From NCBI GenBank assembly GCA_025458415.1, contig JALOSN010000012.1, forward strand, positions 1-13,552: a stretch of DNA of 13,552 nucleotides, in the 5' to 3' direction. Source of the stretch: Hydrogenophaga sp. GTDB lineage: Bacteria > Pseudomonadota > Gammaproteobacteria > Burkholderiales > Burkholderiaceae_C. The position numbers and the translations under genes were made by a program. Positions 1 through 7,613 of this stretch are shown piece after piece (position 1 is the stretch's first letter; the number at the start of each line of letters is the position of its first letter). The notes below the pieces were generated by a model, which searched no databases, was not told the origin of the DNA, and worked only from the letters and a program-made list of their open reading frames with translations.

Positions 1-1079
1 ACGATGGGCAGTCGGCCCTGGTCCAGCGCGTCGTAATAGTCCTCCAGGGTCTTCGCATTCTGGCTGTAGGTGGCACCGATGCGGCCGATGGCGGAGACGC
101 CAAGGGCGATCAGGTCGCAATCGGGCTGCGTGCTGTAACCTTGGAAGTTGCGATGCAGACGCCCCTGCCGTTTGGCCACGGCAAGCGCATCTTCGGGCAG
201 CGCGAAGTGGTCCATGCCGACATAGACATAGCCCGCCTCGACCATGGTGTCGAGCGAAGCGGCCAGCATGGCCAGCTTGTCGCCGCCGCTGGGCAGTTCG
301 GCCGCCACGATGCGCCGTTGCGGCTTGAAGCGCGAAGGCAGGTGGGCATAGGCGTACAGCGCGATGCGGTCGGGCCGCAGTTCATTGACCTGGGCCAGGG
401 TGCGGGCAAAGGACTCGGGCGTCTGCAAAGGCAACCCGTAGATGAGGTCGACGTTGACCGACTCGAAGCCGATCTTGCGCGCGGTCTCCACGAGGGAAAA
501 CACCTGCTCGGCTGGCTGAATGCGATGGACGGCCTTCTGGACCGCAGGATCAAAGTCCTGAACACCGAAACTCAGGCGGTTGAAACCCAACCGGGCGAGC
601 GTCTGTAGCCGCTGGTCGGTCACGGTGCGGGGATCGACCTCGATGGAGTACTCACCACCCGGCACCAGCGTGAAGTGCCGGCGGATCATGCTCATCAGGT
701 CTTCCAGCTCGGCATCCGACAGGAAGGTGGGCGTGCCACCACCCAGGTGCAACTGCGAGACATTGTGGCCCTGGCCGAAATGCTTGACTTGCAACTCGAC
801 CTCACGGGAGAGGTAACGCAGGTACTCGGCCGCCCGCTCGTGGTGCTTGGTGATGACCTTGTTGCAGGCACAGTAATAGCAGACCGACTCGCAGAAGGGG
901 ATGTGCACGTAGAGGGACAGTGGCAGGGCCATCGATCCGGCGCGACGCTGCTCAAGGGCCTGCATGTAGTCCTGGTCCGTGAACGCCTCGACAAAACGGT
1001 CGGCTGTGGGGTAGGACGTGTAGCGAGGTCCGGGAATGTCGTAGCGCTTGAGCAACTCGCTCGGAATGACGTGACTCAC
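1..1079 (-). CDS. hemN: Oxygen-independent coproporphyrinogen III dehydrogenase (HemN), 3' end cut by window edge
   Basis: Cytosolic radical-SAM enzyme that oxidatively decarboxylates coproporphyrinogen III to protoporphyrinogen IX without oxygen, so heme can be made under anoxia. Translation from the GTG at 1079 gives 359 readable codons. The start is supported by GGAG about 8 nt upstream. The cluster-binding CxxxCxxC is at C63, C67 and C70, followed by C72, one residue off the E. coli enzyme, so the start is probably right. A GGGTPT SAM-binding motif follows at about residue 117, and SIEVDPR and NVDLIYGLP blocks are typical of HemN. E. coli HemN is 457 aa, so about 100 C-terminal residues lie beyond base 1. 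It is divergent from fnr with an FNR box between them. Heme demand of the neighbouring cbb3 oxidase explains the linkage. Confidence 0.95.
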   Translation of the reverse strand, partial: MSHVIPSELLKRYDIPGPRYTSYPTADRFVEAFTDQDYMQALEQRRAGSMALPLSLYVHIPFCESVCYYCACNKVITKHHERAAEYLRYLSREVELQVKHFGQGHNVSQLHLGGGTPTFLSDAELEDLMSMIRRHFTLVPGGEYSIEVDPRTVTDQRLQTLARLGFNRLSFGVQDFDPAVQKAVHRIQPAEQVFSLVETARKIGFESVNVDLIYGLPLQTPESFARTLAQVNELRPDRIALYAYAHLPSRFKPQRRIVAAELPSGGDKLAMLAASLDTMVEAGYVYVGMDHFALPEDALAVAKRQGRLHRNFQGYSTQPDCDLIALGVSAIGRIGATYSQNAKTLEDYYDALDQGRLPI

Positions 1080-1104
1080 TGAACTATCTCCAAAGGGATT
1101 TGCC

Positions 1105-1110
1105 ACTGTG
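1105..1110 (-). promoter_or_regulatory. Predicted -10 element of the hemN promoter
   Basis: Read on the minus strand the hexamer is CACAGT, matching the A, A and T of TATAAT. Its centre is 32 bp from the centre of the FNR box at 1133-1146, the spacing of a class II FNR promoter (box at -41.5). The start of transcription would be near 1098, giving a leader of about 19 nt that contains the GGAG ribosome site of hemN. Inferred from geometry only. Confidence 0.5.
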
Positions 1111-1132
1111 CACCAGGAGCCGTGAGGAGCCC

Positions 1133-1146
1133 TTGATCTTCGTCAA
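1133..1146. promoter_or_regulatory. FNR box between hemN and fnr
   Basis: TTGATCTTCGTCAA fits the FNR/ANR consensus TTGAT-N4-ATCAA with one mismatch. It is extended outward by CC and GG, so CCTTGA/TCAAGG (1131-1148) is also a perfect inverted repeat. It lies in the 170-bp divergent region and is spaced as a class II site both for hemN (start near 1098) and for fnr (start near 1181). Anaerobic activation of hemN is the expected role; it may also autoregulate fnr. Confidence 0.8.
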
Positions 1147-1168
1147 GGCCTTGGTCTGCATGTACAGG

Positions 1169-1174
1169 TATCCA
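1169..1174 (+). promoter_or_regulatory. Possible -10 element of the fnr promoter
   Basis: TATCCA matches the first three bases of TATAAT. It sits 32 bp from the centre of the FNR box, the same geometry as the other candidate promoters here. Transcription would begin near 1181, leaving a leader of about 69 nt before the ATG at 1250. Weaker than the hemN case, since FNR-family genes may also have a separate constitutive promoter not evident here. Confidence 0.35.
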
Positions 1175-1249
1175 GCAATCCGAGAGCGGGGTTTCCTCGA
1201 CAGATGCGCGCCCGATCGGTTAAGCTTGATGCAGTCATTCTGGTGTTTT

Positions 1250-1969
1250 ATGGACGTTCACAGCATCAAAGTCGCCTGTTCGAGCTGCAACCTGCGCGAG
1301 CTATGTCTGCCGATGGGCCTGAACCCGGAGGAAATGAACAAGCTGGACAGCGTGATTTCCTCACGCCGCCGGATCAAGCGGGGGGCGGCCCTGTTCAACA
1401 CCGGCGACAAGTTCACGTCGCTGTACGCCGTGCGTTCAGGCTTCTTCAAGACCTGCGTGACCACCGCCGACGGCCGTGATCAGGTCACCGGCTTCCAGAT
1501 GACGGGTGAAATCATCGGTCTGGACGGTATCGTCAGCGATCACCATTCTTGCGACGCCATTGCCCTGGAAGATGCTGAAGTCTGCGTCATGCCGTTCGAT
1601 GACGTGGAGCAACTGTCGCGGGAGTTCACCACCCTGCAGCACCACGTTCACAAGATCATGAGCCGGGAGATCGTCCGCGATCACTCGGTGATGCTGTTGC
1701 TGGGCTCGATGCGCGCCGAGGAGCGGCTTGCCGCGTTCCTGCTCAATCTGGTGCAACGTCTGCACGCGCGCGGTTTCTCTCAGTCGGAGTTGATCCTGCG
1801 CATGACGCGCGAGGAGATCGGGAGTTACCTCGGGATGAAGCTGGAGACGGTCAGCCGCACATTCTCCAAGTTCGTCGACGACGGCATCATCGACGTGAAG
1901 CAGCGGTACGTCCACATCAAGAGCACCGACGGTCTCAAGCAGATCGTCAACCCGCAGACCTGCCGCTGA
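1250..1969 (+). CDS. fnr: FNR-type oxygen-sensing transcription regulator
   Basis: Crp/Fnr-family activator that in low oxygen carries a [4Fe-4S] cluster, dimerises and binds TTGAT-N4-ATCAA sites. From the ATG at 1250 the protein has 239 aa (E. coli FNR 250). All four cluster cysteines are visible: C10, C13 and C19 in CSSCNLRELC, and C112 in EVCVMPF. A cyclic-nucleotide-like beta-roll covers about 35-125, the dimer helix about 125-155, and the helix-turn-helix about 185-212 with ETVSR, whose Glu, Ser and Arg read the TTGAT half-site. The frame stays open upstream to 1100, but that would run through the FNR box. ATG 1229 is an alternative start; neither has a good Shine-Dalgarno. It probably regulates the three FNR boxes in this window. 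Confidence 0.93.
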   Translation: MDVHSIKVACSSCNLRELCLPMGLNPEEMNKLDSVISSRRRIKRGAALFNTGDKFTSLYAVRSGFFKTCVTTADGRDQVTGFQMTGEIIGLDGIVSDHHSCDAIALEDAEVCVMPFDDVEQLSREFTTLQHHVHKIMSREIVRDHSVMLLLGSMRAEERLAAFLLNLVQRLHARGFSQSELILRMTREEIGSYLGMKLETVSRTFSKFVDDGIIDVKQRYVHIKSTDGLKQIVNPQTCR

Positions 1970-1982
1970 GCGACCGGCACTT

Positions 1983-2276
1983 TCAACCGCAGCTGCCGCC
2001 GCGGGTGCAGTTGGATGGACGCTCTTCTGCAGGAAGCGGGCAACGGTTGACTTCGAACGGCGACATCGCCAGCAAGGTGGTGAGAGCGCTCGATGCCATG
2101 GCCATGAACCAGAAGACGAAAAAGGCCAGCGTGTAGACCGCCTGCCGGGACAGCTCGACAGGGCCACCCGCCCAGTGAAGGTCACTGGGGTCGACCATGG
2201 CAAATACCAGCATTTCAAGGACGGCGGCCACCAGGAACGCAGGCCAGGCTATCCACATCAGCCGCTGTGTCCACAT
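1983..2276 (-). CDS. Small two-helix membrane protein at end of cbb3 operon, Cys-containing tail
   Basis: A 97-aa protein of unknown function. Two hydrophobic helices are visible at about residues 8-28 and 47-70. They are joined by a short loop and followed by a polar tail containing C79, C90 and C96 (NRCP, SNC, SCG). The ATG at 2276 has AGGAG about 7-8 nt upstream. It is the last gene of the ccoI...ccoG unit, 53 bp after the FixH-like gene, and ends 13 bp from the convergent fnr. I recall similar small proteins next to cbb3 genes in Burkholderiales but can assign no activity. Context suggests a part in oxidase assembly or stability; the cysteines could bind metal, which is inference only. 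Confidence 0.8.
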   Translation of the reverse strand: MWTQRLMWIAWPAFLVAAVLEMLVFAMVDPSDLHWAGGPVELSRQAVYTLAFFVFWFMAMASSALTTLLAMSPFEVNRCPLPAEERPSNCTRGGSCG

Positions 2277-2329
2277 GATCTCGTCTCCTGGTCTGTTGAT
2301 GGGCTGTCAGGACGGGCAGCAACCAAAGC

Positions 2330-2626
2330 TCACTCCGCCGGGACAACAGGTGCGGCCGCGTTGTTGCGGGCCTGGTGGGCTGGCTGCATCCGGATCAGGG
2401 CATCCATGCGCTCCTGACCCTGGAGATGGGCCGGTACCCGGTAACGGTCACGCTCGTATGCGGCTTTGTCGAGCACCGGGTCAGCACCCGCGATGGCGAT
2501 CACGGCGGCCGTGATGCTGCCCAGCACGGCCACGGTAGGCAAACCCACCACCAGCCACATCTGGGGTATGCGCCACCATGCGGTTGGCGATTTGGGAGGC
2601 AGTGGCTTCAGCGCAGAGGTGTTCAT
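2330..2626 (-). CDS. Short FixH/CcoH-like membrane protein
   Basis: A 98-aa protein with one membrane helix at about 23-47. It carries the spaced W, P and D residues usual at the start of FixH proteins (AWWRIPQMWLVVG, then ADPVLD and a Tyr). FixH/CcoH helps assemble or stabilise the cbb3 oxidase. Usual family members are about 150-170 aa with an extramembrane beta-domain. Here only about 50 polar residues, rich in Ala, Gln and Arg, follow the helix. The ATG at 2626 has AGGAG about 7 nt upstream, so translation is well supported, and no frameshifted remainder was seen in the 53 bp after the stop. It sits 36 bp downstream of ccoG, the normal place for fixH. It could instead be an unrelated small subunit-like protein. 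Confidence 0.7.
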   Translation of the reverse strand: MNTSALKPLPPKSPTAWWRIPQMWLVVGLPTVAVLGSITAAVIAIAGADPVLDKAAYERDRYRVPAHLQGQERMDALIRMQPAHQARNNAAAPVVPAE

Positions 2627-2662
2627 GTTGGATCTCCTGGCAATCGATGGTTTGGCGGATGG

Positions 2663-4132
<1,470 letters not shown>

Positions 4133-4162
4133 GGCAATGAGGGTGGGTGGCAGAAAATGGCG

Positions 4163-4185
4163 GTGGCGGTCACACGGACCGCCAC
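4163..4185 (-). terminator. Strong hairpin between ccoP and ccoG
   Basis: GTGGCGGTC (4163-4171) and GACCGCCAC (4177-4185) form a perfect 9-bp GC-rich stem with a 5-nt loop. In the direction of transcription it is followed by CGCCATTTTC, not a true U-run, so it is at best a partial terminator. It lies 27 nt after the ccoP stop and may attenuate transcription, mark an RNA processing point or protect the upstream messenger from 3' decay. Confidence 0.5.
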
Positions 4186-4212
4186 GGCCAATAGGAGCAG
4201 ACCCGGGTCCGG

Positions 4213-5121
4213 TCAGTTGGCCGGCTTGTTCGAAAGGCCCCAGACGTAGCCGGTCAGCACGTGGATCTGGGACTCGTTGAGCAATGCCGCCTGACCCGGC
4301 ATCTGGTTGGTGATGCCATTGTTGACCGCGCGGACAATGGCTTCTTCGCCCCAGCCGTGCAGCCAGACGTTGTCGGTCAAGTTGGGCGCGCCCATGGCAT
4401 TGTTGCCTTTGCCATCCATGCCATGACAGGCCGCACAGGCGCCGAACTTGTCCTTGCCCTGGACAGCGCGCACGCTGTCATGCGGACTGCCTGAAAGACT
4501 CAGCACGTAGTGCGCCAGGTTGCGGACATCTTCCGCACCACCCACTGCCGCGGCCATCGGCGGCATCACACCCGTCCGGCCTTCGACGATCGTGGTGCGG
4601 ATCGCATCGGGATGCCCACCCCAGTTCCAGTCGCCGTCAGCGAGGTTCGGGAATCCCTTGGCGCCACGCGCATCGGAGCCGTGGCACTGCGCGCAGTAGT
4701 TCATGAACAGGCGTTCGCCAATGGCCATGGCTTGGCTGTCGCCGGCCAGCTGTTCAGGCTTCATGTCCTTGAAACGCGCGTAGATCGGGGCAATGGCCTC
4801 TTCCATCTTCTGGACCTCGGCCGCATGCTGCCCCTGCGAGGACCAGCCCAGGACACCCTGGAACTTGCCGAACATGGGATACAGGGCTCCGTAAATCAGA
4901 CCAAAGACCACGGTGATGATGAACAGGTAGACCCACCACTTGGGCAGCGGGTTGTTCATTTCCTTGAGGTCCTCGTCCCAGACGTGGCCTGTGGTGTTGT
5001 CGGCATGCGTGGCAGCCTTGGTTGTACCGCTGATCCAGAGCAGCACCGCGCAGGCGATGATGCTGATCAGGGTGAGGCCTGCCACGAAAAGGTGCCAGAA
5101 ATCGCTCGTGAAGTCGCTCAT
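4213..5121 (-). CDS. ccoP: cbb3 oxidase subunit III, diheme cytochrome c CcoP
   Basis: Membrane-anchored diheme cytochrome c that passes electrons from soluble donors to CcoO and the catalytic subunit. The 302 aa have two membrane helices (about 8-30 and 62-82) joined by a segment with the CcoP-typical HVWDEDLKEMNNPLPKWW. Two cytochrome c domains follow, with heme sites CAQCH (143-147) and CAACH (229-233). The likely axial methionines are in TGVMPPM (M186) and NQMPGQ (M274). The ATG at 5121 lies 26 bp after ccoQ, with a weak AAGAG upstream. Length and layout match the family; nothing is missing. Confidence 0.96.
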   Translation of the reverse strand: MSDFTSDFWHLFVAGLTLISIIACAVLLWISGTTKAATHADNTTGHVWDEDLKEMNNPLPKWWVYLFIITVVFGLIYGALYPMFGKFQGVLGWSSQGQHAAEVQKMEEAIAPIYARFKDMKPEQLAGDSQAMAIGERLFMNYCAQCHGSDARGAKGFPNLADGDWNWGGHPDAIRTTIVEGRTGVMPPMAAAVGGAEDVRNLAHYVLSLSGSPHDSVRAVQGKDKFGACAACHGMDGKGNNAMGAPNLTDNVWLHGWGEEAIVRAVNNGITNQMPGQAALLNESQIHVLTGYVWGLSNKPAN

Positions 5122-5147
5122 GATGTTTCTCTTGTTCGTGCCGCGGG

Positions 5148-5285
5148 TTAGTCGTCCTTGAAGGGCAGCCGCGCTGCCTCTTCAAAATCGGCCTGGTTCC
5201 GCTTGGACCAGGCCCAGACCACGATGCCTACGAATACCAGCAGACTGAGGGTGGTCACGATGGCGCGAAGGTCGTTGATGTCCAT
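5148..5285 (-). CDS. ccoQ: cbb3 oxidase small subunit CcoQ
   Basis: A 45-aa single-helix protein (MDINDLRAIV...PFKDD). In this family CcoQ stabilises the association of CcoP with CcoNO and shields the complex from oxygen. The helix is at about 8-27, ends in the WAWSKRN motif common in CcoQ, and is followed by a charged cytoplasmic tail. The ATG at 5285 has GGAGG only 4 nt upstream, within a perfect 12-bp palindrome. It lies 15 bp after the ccoO stop and 26 bp before ccoP, the standard position. Confidence 0.92.
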   Translation of the reverse strand: MDINDLRAIVTTLSLLVFVGIVVWAWSKRNQADFEEAARLPFKDD

Positions 5286-5288
5286 AAG

Positions 5289-5300
5289 GCCTCCGGAGGC
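5289..5300. repeat. Perfect 12-bp palindrome covering the ccoQ ribosome site
   Basis: GCCTCCGGAGGC fills the gap between the ccoO stop (5301-5303) and the ccoQ start. The GGAGG used as Shine-Dalgarno for ccoQ is half of it. As RNA it could fold only a short 4-bp stem with a 4-nt loop, so any effect on ccoQ translation would be modest. It may be a by-product of a strong ribosome site in GC-rich DNA. Confidence 0.5.
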
Positions 5301-5921
5301 TTATTTGCGGGCGGTGCCCAGCACCTGGAGGTAGGCGATCAGGGCGTCCATTTCGGTTTTGCCCTTGACCTCGTCAACCGATGCAGCGATTTCCTGGTCG
5401 GTGTAGGGAGCGCCCAGGGTGCGCAGCACTTCCATTCGCTTGGGCAGTCCGTCGGGGTTCACCTGCTTCTTCTCCAGCCAGGGGTAGGCGGGCATGTTGG
5501 ACTCGGGCACCAGATCGCGCGGATTGATCAGGTGGATGCGGTGCCATTCGTCGCTGTAACGGCCACCGACGCGGTGCAGGTCCGGTCCGGTGCGCTTGGA
5601 GCCCCACTGGAAGGGCCGGTCGTAGACGAACTCGCCGGCCACCGAGTAAGGACCGTACCGCAGCGTTTCCGCATGGAAGGGGCGGACCATCTGCGAGTGG
5701 CAGTTGTAGCAACCTTCCTTGACATACACGTCCCTGCCGGCGATCTGCAGCGCGCTGTACGGCTTGAGCCCTTCGATCGGCTGGGTCGTGGACTTCTGGA
5801 AGAACAGCGGCACGATTTCCACCAGACCGCCCACCGCCACCACGAGGGTGATCAGGACGATCATGAGGAAGTTGCTGGTCTCGATCCGGGCGTGCCCGGT
5901 CAGTTTTTCATTGCTGGCCAT
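5301..5921 (-). CDS. ccoO: cbb3 oxidase subunit II, monoheme cytochrome c CcoO
   Basis: Membrane-anchored monoheme cytochrome c that delivers electrons to CcoN. From the ATG at 5921 (GGAG 9 nt upstream) it has 206 aa. An N-terminal anchor helix spans about 18-40. The heme site CYNCH is at 71-75 inside the family signature GCYNCHSQMVRPF, and the probable axial methionine is M143 in SNMPAYPWL. The frame stays open to 5972, but the extra 17 residues would overlap ccoN and lack any homologous feel, so they are excluded. It follows ccoN by 13 bp and is surely cotranscribed. Confidence 0.96.
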   Translation of the reverse strand: MASNEKLTGHARIETSNFLMIVLITLVVAVGGLVEIVPLFFQKSTTQPIEGLKPYSALQIAGRDVYVKEGCYNCHSQMVRPFHAETLRYGPYSVAGEFVYDRPFQWGSKRTGPDLHRVGGRYSDEWHRIHLINPRDLVPESNMPAYPWLEKKQVNPDGLPKRMEVLRTLGAPYTDQEIAASVDEVKGKTEMDALIAYLQVLGTARK

Positions 5922-5934
5922 GTTGTTCTTCTCC

Positions 5935-7380
5935 TCAGGCGTGGGCCGGGTTGACGGCCACCACAGGGGCATTGACGGCGCGACCTTGCAGGGCGGTCAT
6001 GACGACGTTCCACAGCATCACGATCATGCCGGCCAGGTACAGCACCCCGCCGACCAGACGGATGACATAGAACGGGAAGGTGGCCTTGACCGACTCGACA
6101 AAGGTGTAGGTCAGGCTGCCATCGGGGTTGACCGAGCGCCACATCAGGCCCTGCATCACGCCGGCGATCCACATGGCGGCGATGTACAGCACGATGCCGA
6201 TGGTGGCGATCCAGAAGTGCAGTTCAATGGCGGGCACCGAGTACATCTTCTTCTGGCCGAACAGGCGCGGGATCAGGTAGTAGAGCGAACCCATGGAAAC
6301 CAGGCCCACCCAGCCCAGGGCGCCGGAATGCACGTGGCCCACGGTCCAGTCGGTGTAGTGGCTCAGGGCGTTGACAGTCTTGATGGACATCATCGGACCT
6401 TCGAACGTGGACATGCCGTAGAACGACAGGGACACGATCAGGAAGCGCAGGATGGGATCGTCACGCAGCTTGTGCCAGGCACCCGAGAGGGTCATGATGC
6501 CGTTGATCATGCCGCCCCAGCTCGGCGCGAGCAGGATGAGGGAGAACACCATGCCGACCGACTGCGCCCAGTCCGGCAGCGCGGTGTAGTGCAGGTGGTG
6601 GGGGCCGGCCCACATGTAGGTGAAGATCAGGGCCCAGAAGTGCACGATCGACAGGCGATACGAGTACACCGGGCGCTCGGCCTGCTTGGGAATGAAGTAG
6701 TACATCATGCCCAGGAAGGCGGCCGTCAGGAAGAAGCCCACCGCGTTGTGTCCGTACCACCACTGGACCATGGCGTCCTGGACGCCGGCGTAAGCGGAGT
6801 AGGACTTCCAGAAGCTGACTGGCAGTGCCGCACTGTTGACGATGTGCAGCAAGGCGACGGCAATGATGAACGCACCGAAGAACCAGTTGGCCACATAGAT
6901 GTGCTTGACCTTGCGGATGCCGACCGTGCCGAAGAACACGACGGCATAAGCCACCCATGTCACGGCGATCAGCAGGTCAATGGGCCACTCCAGTTCCGCG
7001 TACTCCTTGCCGCTGGTGATGCCCAGTGGCAAGGTGATCACCGCAGAGACAATGACGATGTTCCAGCCGATGAAGGTAAACCAGGCCAGCGCATTGGAGA
7101 TCAGAGGTGTGTGACAGGTCCGTTGAACGATGTAGTAGCTGGTCGCAAACAGCACACAGCCACCGAACGCAAAGATCACCGCATTGGTGTGCAGGGGTCG
7201 CAGTCGGCCATAGGTGATCCACTCGATCCCCATGTTGAGCTCGGGCCAAGTGAGCTGGGCCGCGATGATCACGCCCACCAGCATGCCGACCACGCCGTAG
7301 ATCACGGCTGCAATGGCAAACCAGCGGACCACGCTGTCGTTGTAGACCGCCGGTTGGCCAGTCTTTGTTGTTACGGACAT
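5935..7380 (-). CDS. ccoN: cbb3 oxidase catalytic subunit I CcoN
   Basis: Catalytic heme-copper subunit of the high-affinity cbb3 terminal oxidase, which reduces oxygen to water and pumps protons. From the ATG at 7380 (AGGAG 7 nt upstream) it has 481 aa and about 12 membrane helices. Metal ligands can be read by family position. The low-spin heme b ligands are H64 (RPLHTNA) and H351. CuB is bound by H211 (WYGHNAVGFF), H261 and H262 (AGPHHLHY). The heme b3 ligand is H349 (VGHVHSGALGW). Y255, six residues before the HH pair, is the cross-linked tyrosine. E327 in STFEGPMM matches the conserved glutamate. A GTG at 7404 in frame coincides with the predicted transcription start and is rejected. Expression is expected from the FNR box at 7439-7452. 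Confidence 0.97.
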   Translation of the reverse strand: MSVTTKTGQPAVYNDSVVRWFAIAAVIYGVVGMLVGVIIAAQLTWPELNMGIEWITYGRLRPLHTNAVIFAFGGCVLFATSYYIVQRTCHTPLISNALAWFTFIGWNIVIVSAVITLPLGITSGKEYAELEWPIDLLIAVTWVAYAVVFFGTVGIRKVKHIYVANWFFGAFIIAVALLHIVNSAALPVSFWKSYSAYAGVQDAMVQWWYGHNAVGFFLTAAFLGMMYYFIPKQAERPVYSYRLSIVHFWALIFTYMWAGPHHLHYTALPDWAQSVGMVFSLILLAPSWGGMINGIMTLSGAWHKLRDDPILRFLIVSLSFYGMSTFEGPMMSIKTVNALSHYTDWTVGHVHSGALGWVGLVSMGSLYYLIPRLFGQKKMYSVPAIELHFWIATIGIVLYIAAMWIAGVMQGLMWRSVNPDGSLTYTFVESVKATFPFYVIRLVGGVLYLAGMIVMLWNVVMTALQGRAVNAPVVAVNPAHA

Positions 7381-7410
7381 AAAAGGACTCCTCGTGAATG
7401 TCACTGAGCG

Positions 7411-7416
7411 AGTGTC
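7411..7416 (-). promoter_or_regulatory. Predicted -10 element of the ccoN promoter
   Basis: On the minus strand the hexamer reads GACACT, matching A, A and T of TATAAT. Its centre is 32 bp from the centre of the FNR box, so transcription would start near 7404 with a leader of about 24 nt holding the AGGAG of ccoN. It overlaps the left arm of an inverted repeat at 7414-7434. Confidence 0.5.
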
Positions 7417-7434
7417 CGTTCGGCGGCAACGGAC
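7414..7434. repeat. Inverted repeat in the ccoN promoter spacer
   Basis: GTCCGTT (7414-7420) and AACGGAC (7428-7434) are perfect 7-bp arms separated by CGGCGGC. The repeat fills the space between the -10 hexamer and the FNR box. As DNA it could be an operator for a second regulator. As RNA it would fold a hairpin in transcripts reading through from ccoIS, but no U-run follows. Confidence 0.5.
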
Positions 7435-7438
7435 CGCC

Positions 7439-7452
7439 TTGACTTAAGTCAA
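7439..7452. promoter_or_regulatory. FNR box of the ccoN promoter
   Basis: TTGACTTAAGTCAA is a perfect 14-bp palindrome with the TTGA-N6-TCAA core of FNR/ANR sites. It sits 58 bp before the ccoN start and overlaps the last codons and stop of ccoS. With the -10 at 7411-7416 it forms a class II FNR promoter, so ccoNOQP can be induced separately from ccoIS. Confidence 0.85.
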
Positions 7453-7586
7453 TCGCCCTTGAGAATGCGATCGCCCTCGCGTTCGATGTTGTCGAACTGC
7501 CCCGCCTGCAAGGCCCACCAGAAGAGGCCGATGATGGCAAACACCAGCACCACCGAGAGCGGAATCAGCAAATAAACGATCTCCAT
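7449..7586 (-). CDS. ccoS: cbb3 oxidase maturation protein CcoS
   Basis: A 45-aa single-helix protein (MEIVYLLIPL...ILKGD). CcoS is needed for cofactor (heme b and copper) insertion into the catalytic subunit. The helix at about 4-25 ends in FWWALQAGQFDN, the region where CcoS proteins share a FWW.....QF[DE]D-like pattern. The ATG at 7586 has AGGAG 7 nt upstream. It lies 27 bp after ccoI, so the two are cotranscribed. Its stop codon lies inside the FNR box that serves ccoN. Confidence 0.92.
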   Translation of the reverse strand: MEIVYLLIPLSVVLVFAIIGLFWWALQAGQFDNIEREGDRILKGD

Positions 7587-7613
7587 ACGGTCTCTCCTAT
7601 CGGTAGTGCGTCT

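Noticed and set aside
1100..1249. N-terminal extension of fnr from a TTG at 1100
   Set aside because: It would translate through the FNR box and promoter; FNR proteins begin shortly before the CxxCxxxxxC segment, which fits ATG 1250.
1984..2012. Imperfect inverted repeat CAACCGCA/TGCAGTTG near the convergent ends of fnr and the small membrane protein gene
   Set aside because: One mismatch, a 13-nt loop, inside coding sequence and without a T-run on either strand; not convincing as a bidirectional terminator.
7381..7404. Earlier in-frame GTG start for ccoN at 7404
   Set aside because: It coincides with the predicted transcription start and has no ribosome site, while ATG 7380 has AGGAG 7 nt upstream.
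5719..7407. A 562-codon open frame on the plus strand opposite ccoN
   Set aside because: Low-complexity His/Asp/Gln-rich translation antisense to ccoN, whose metal ligands are all present; a codon-bias shadow.
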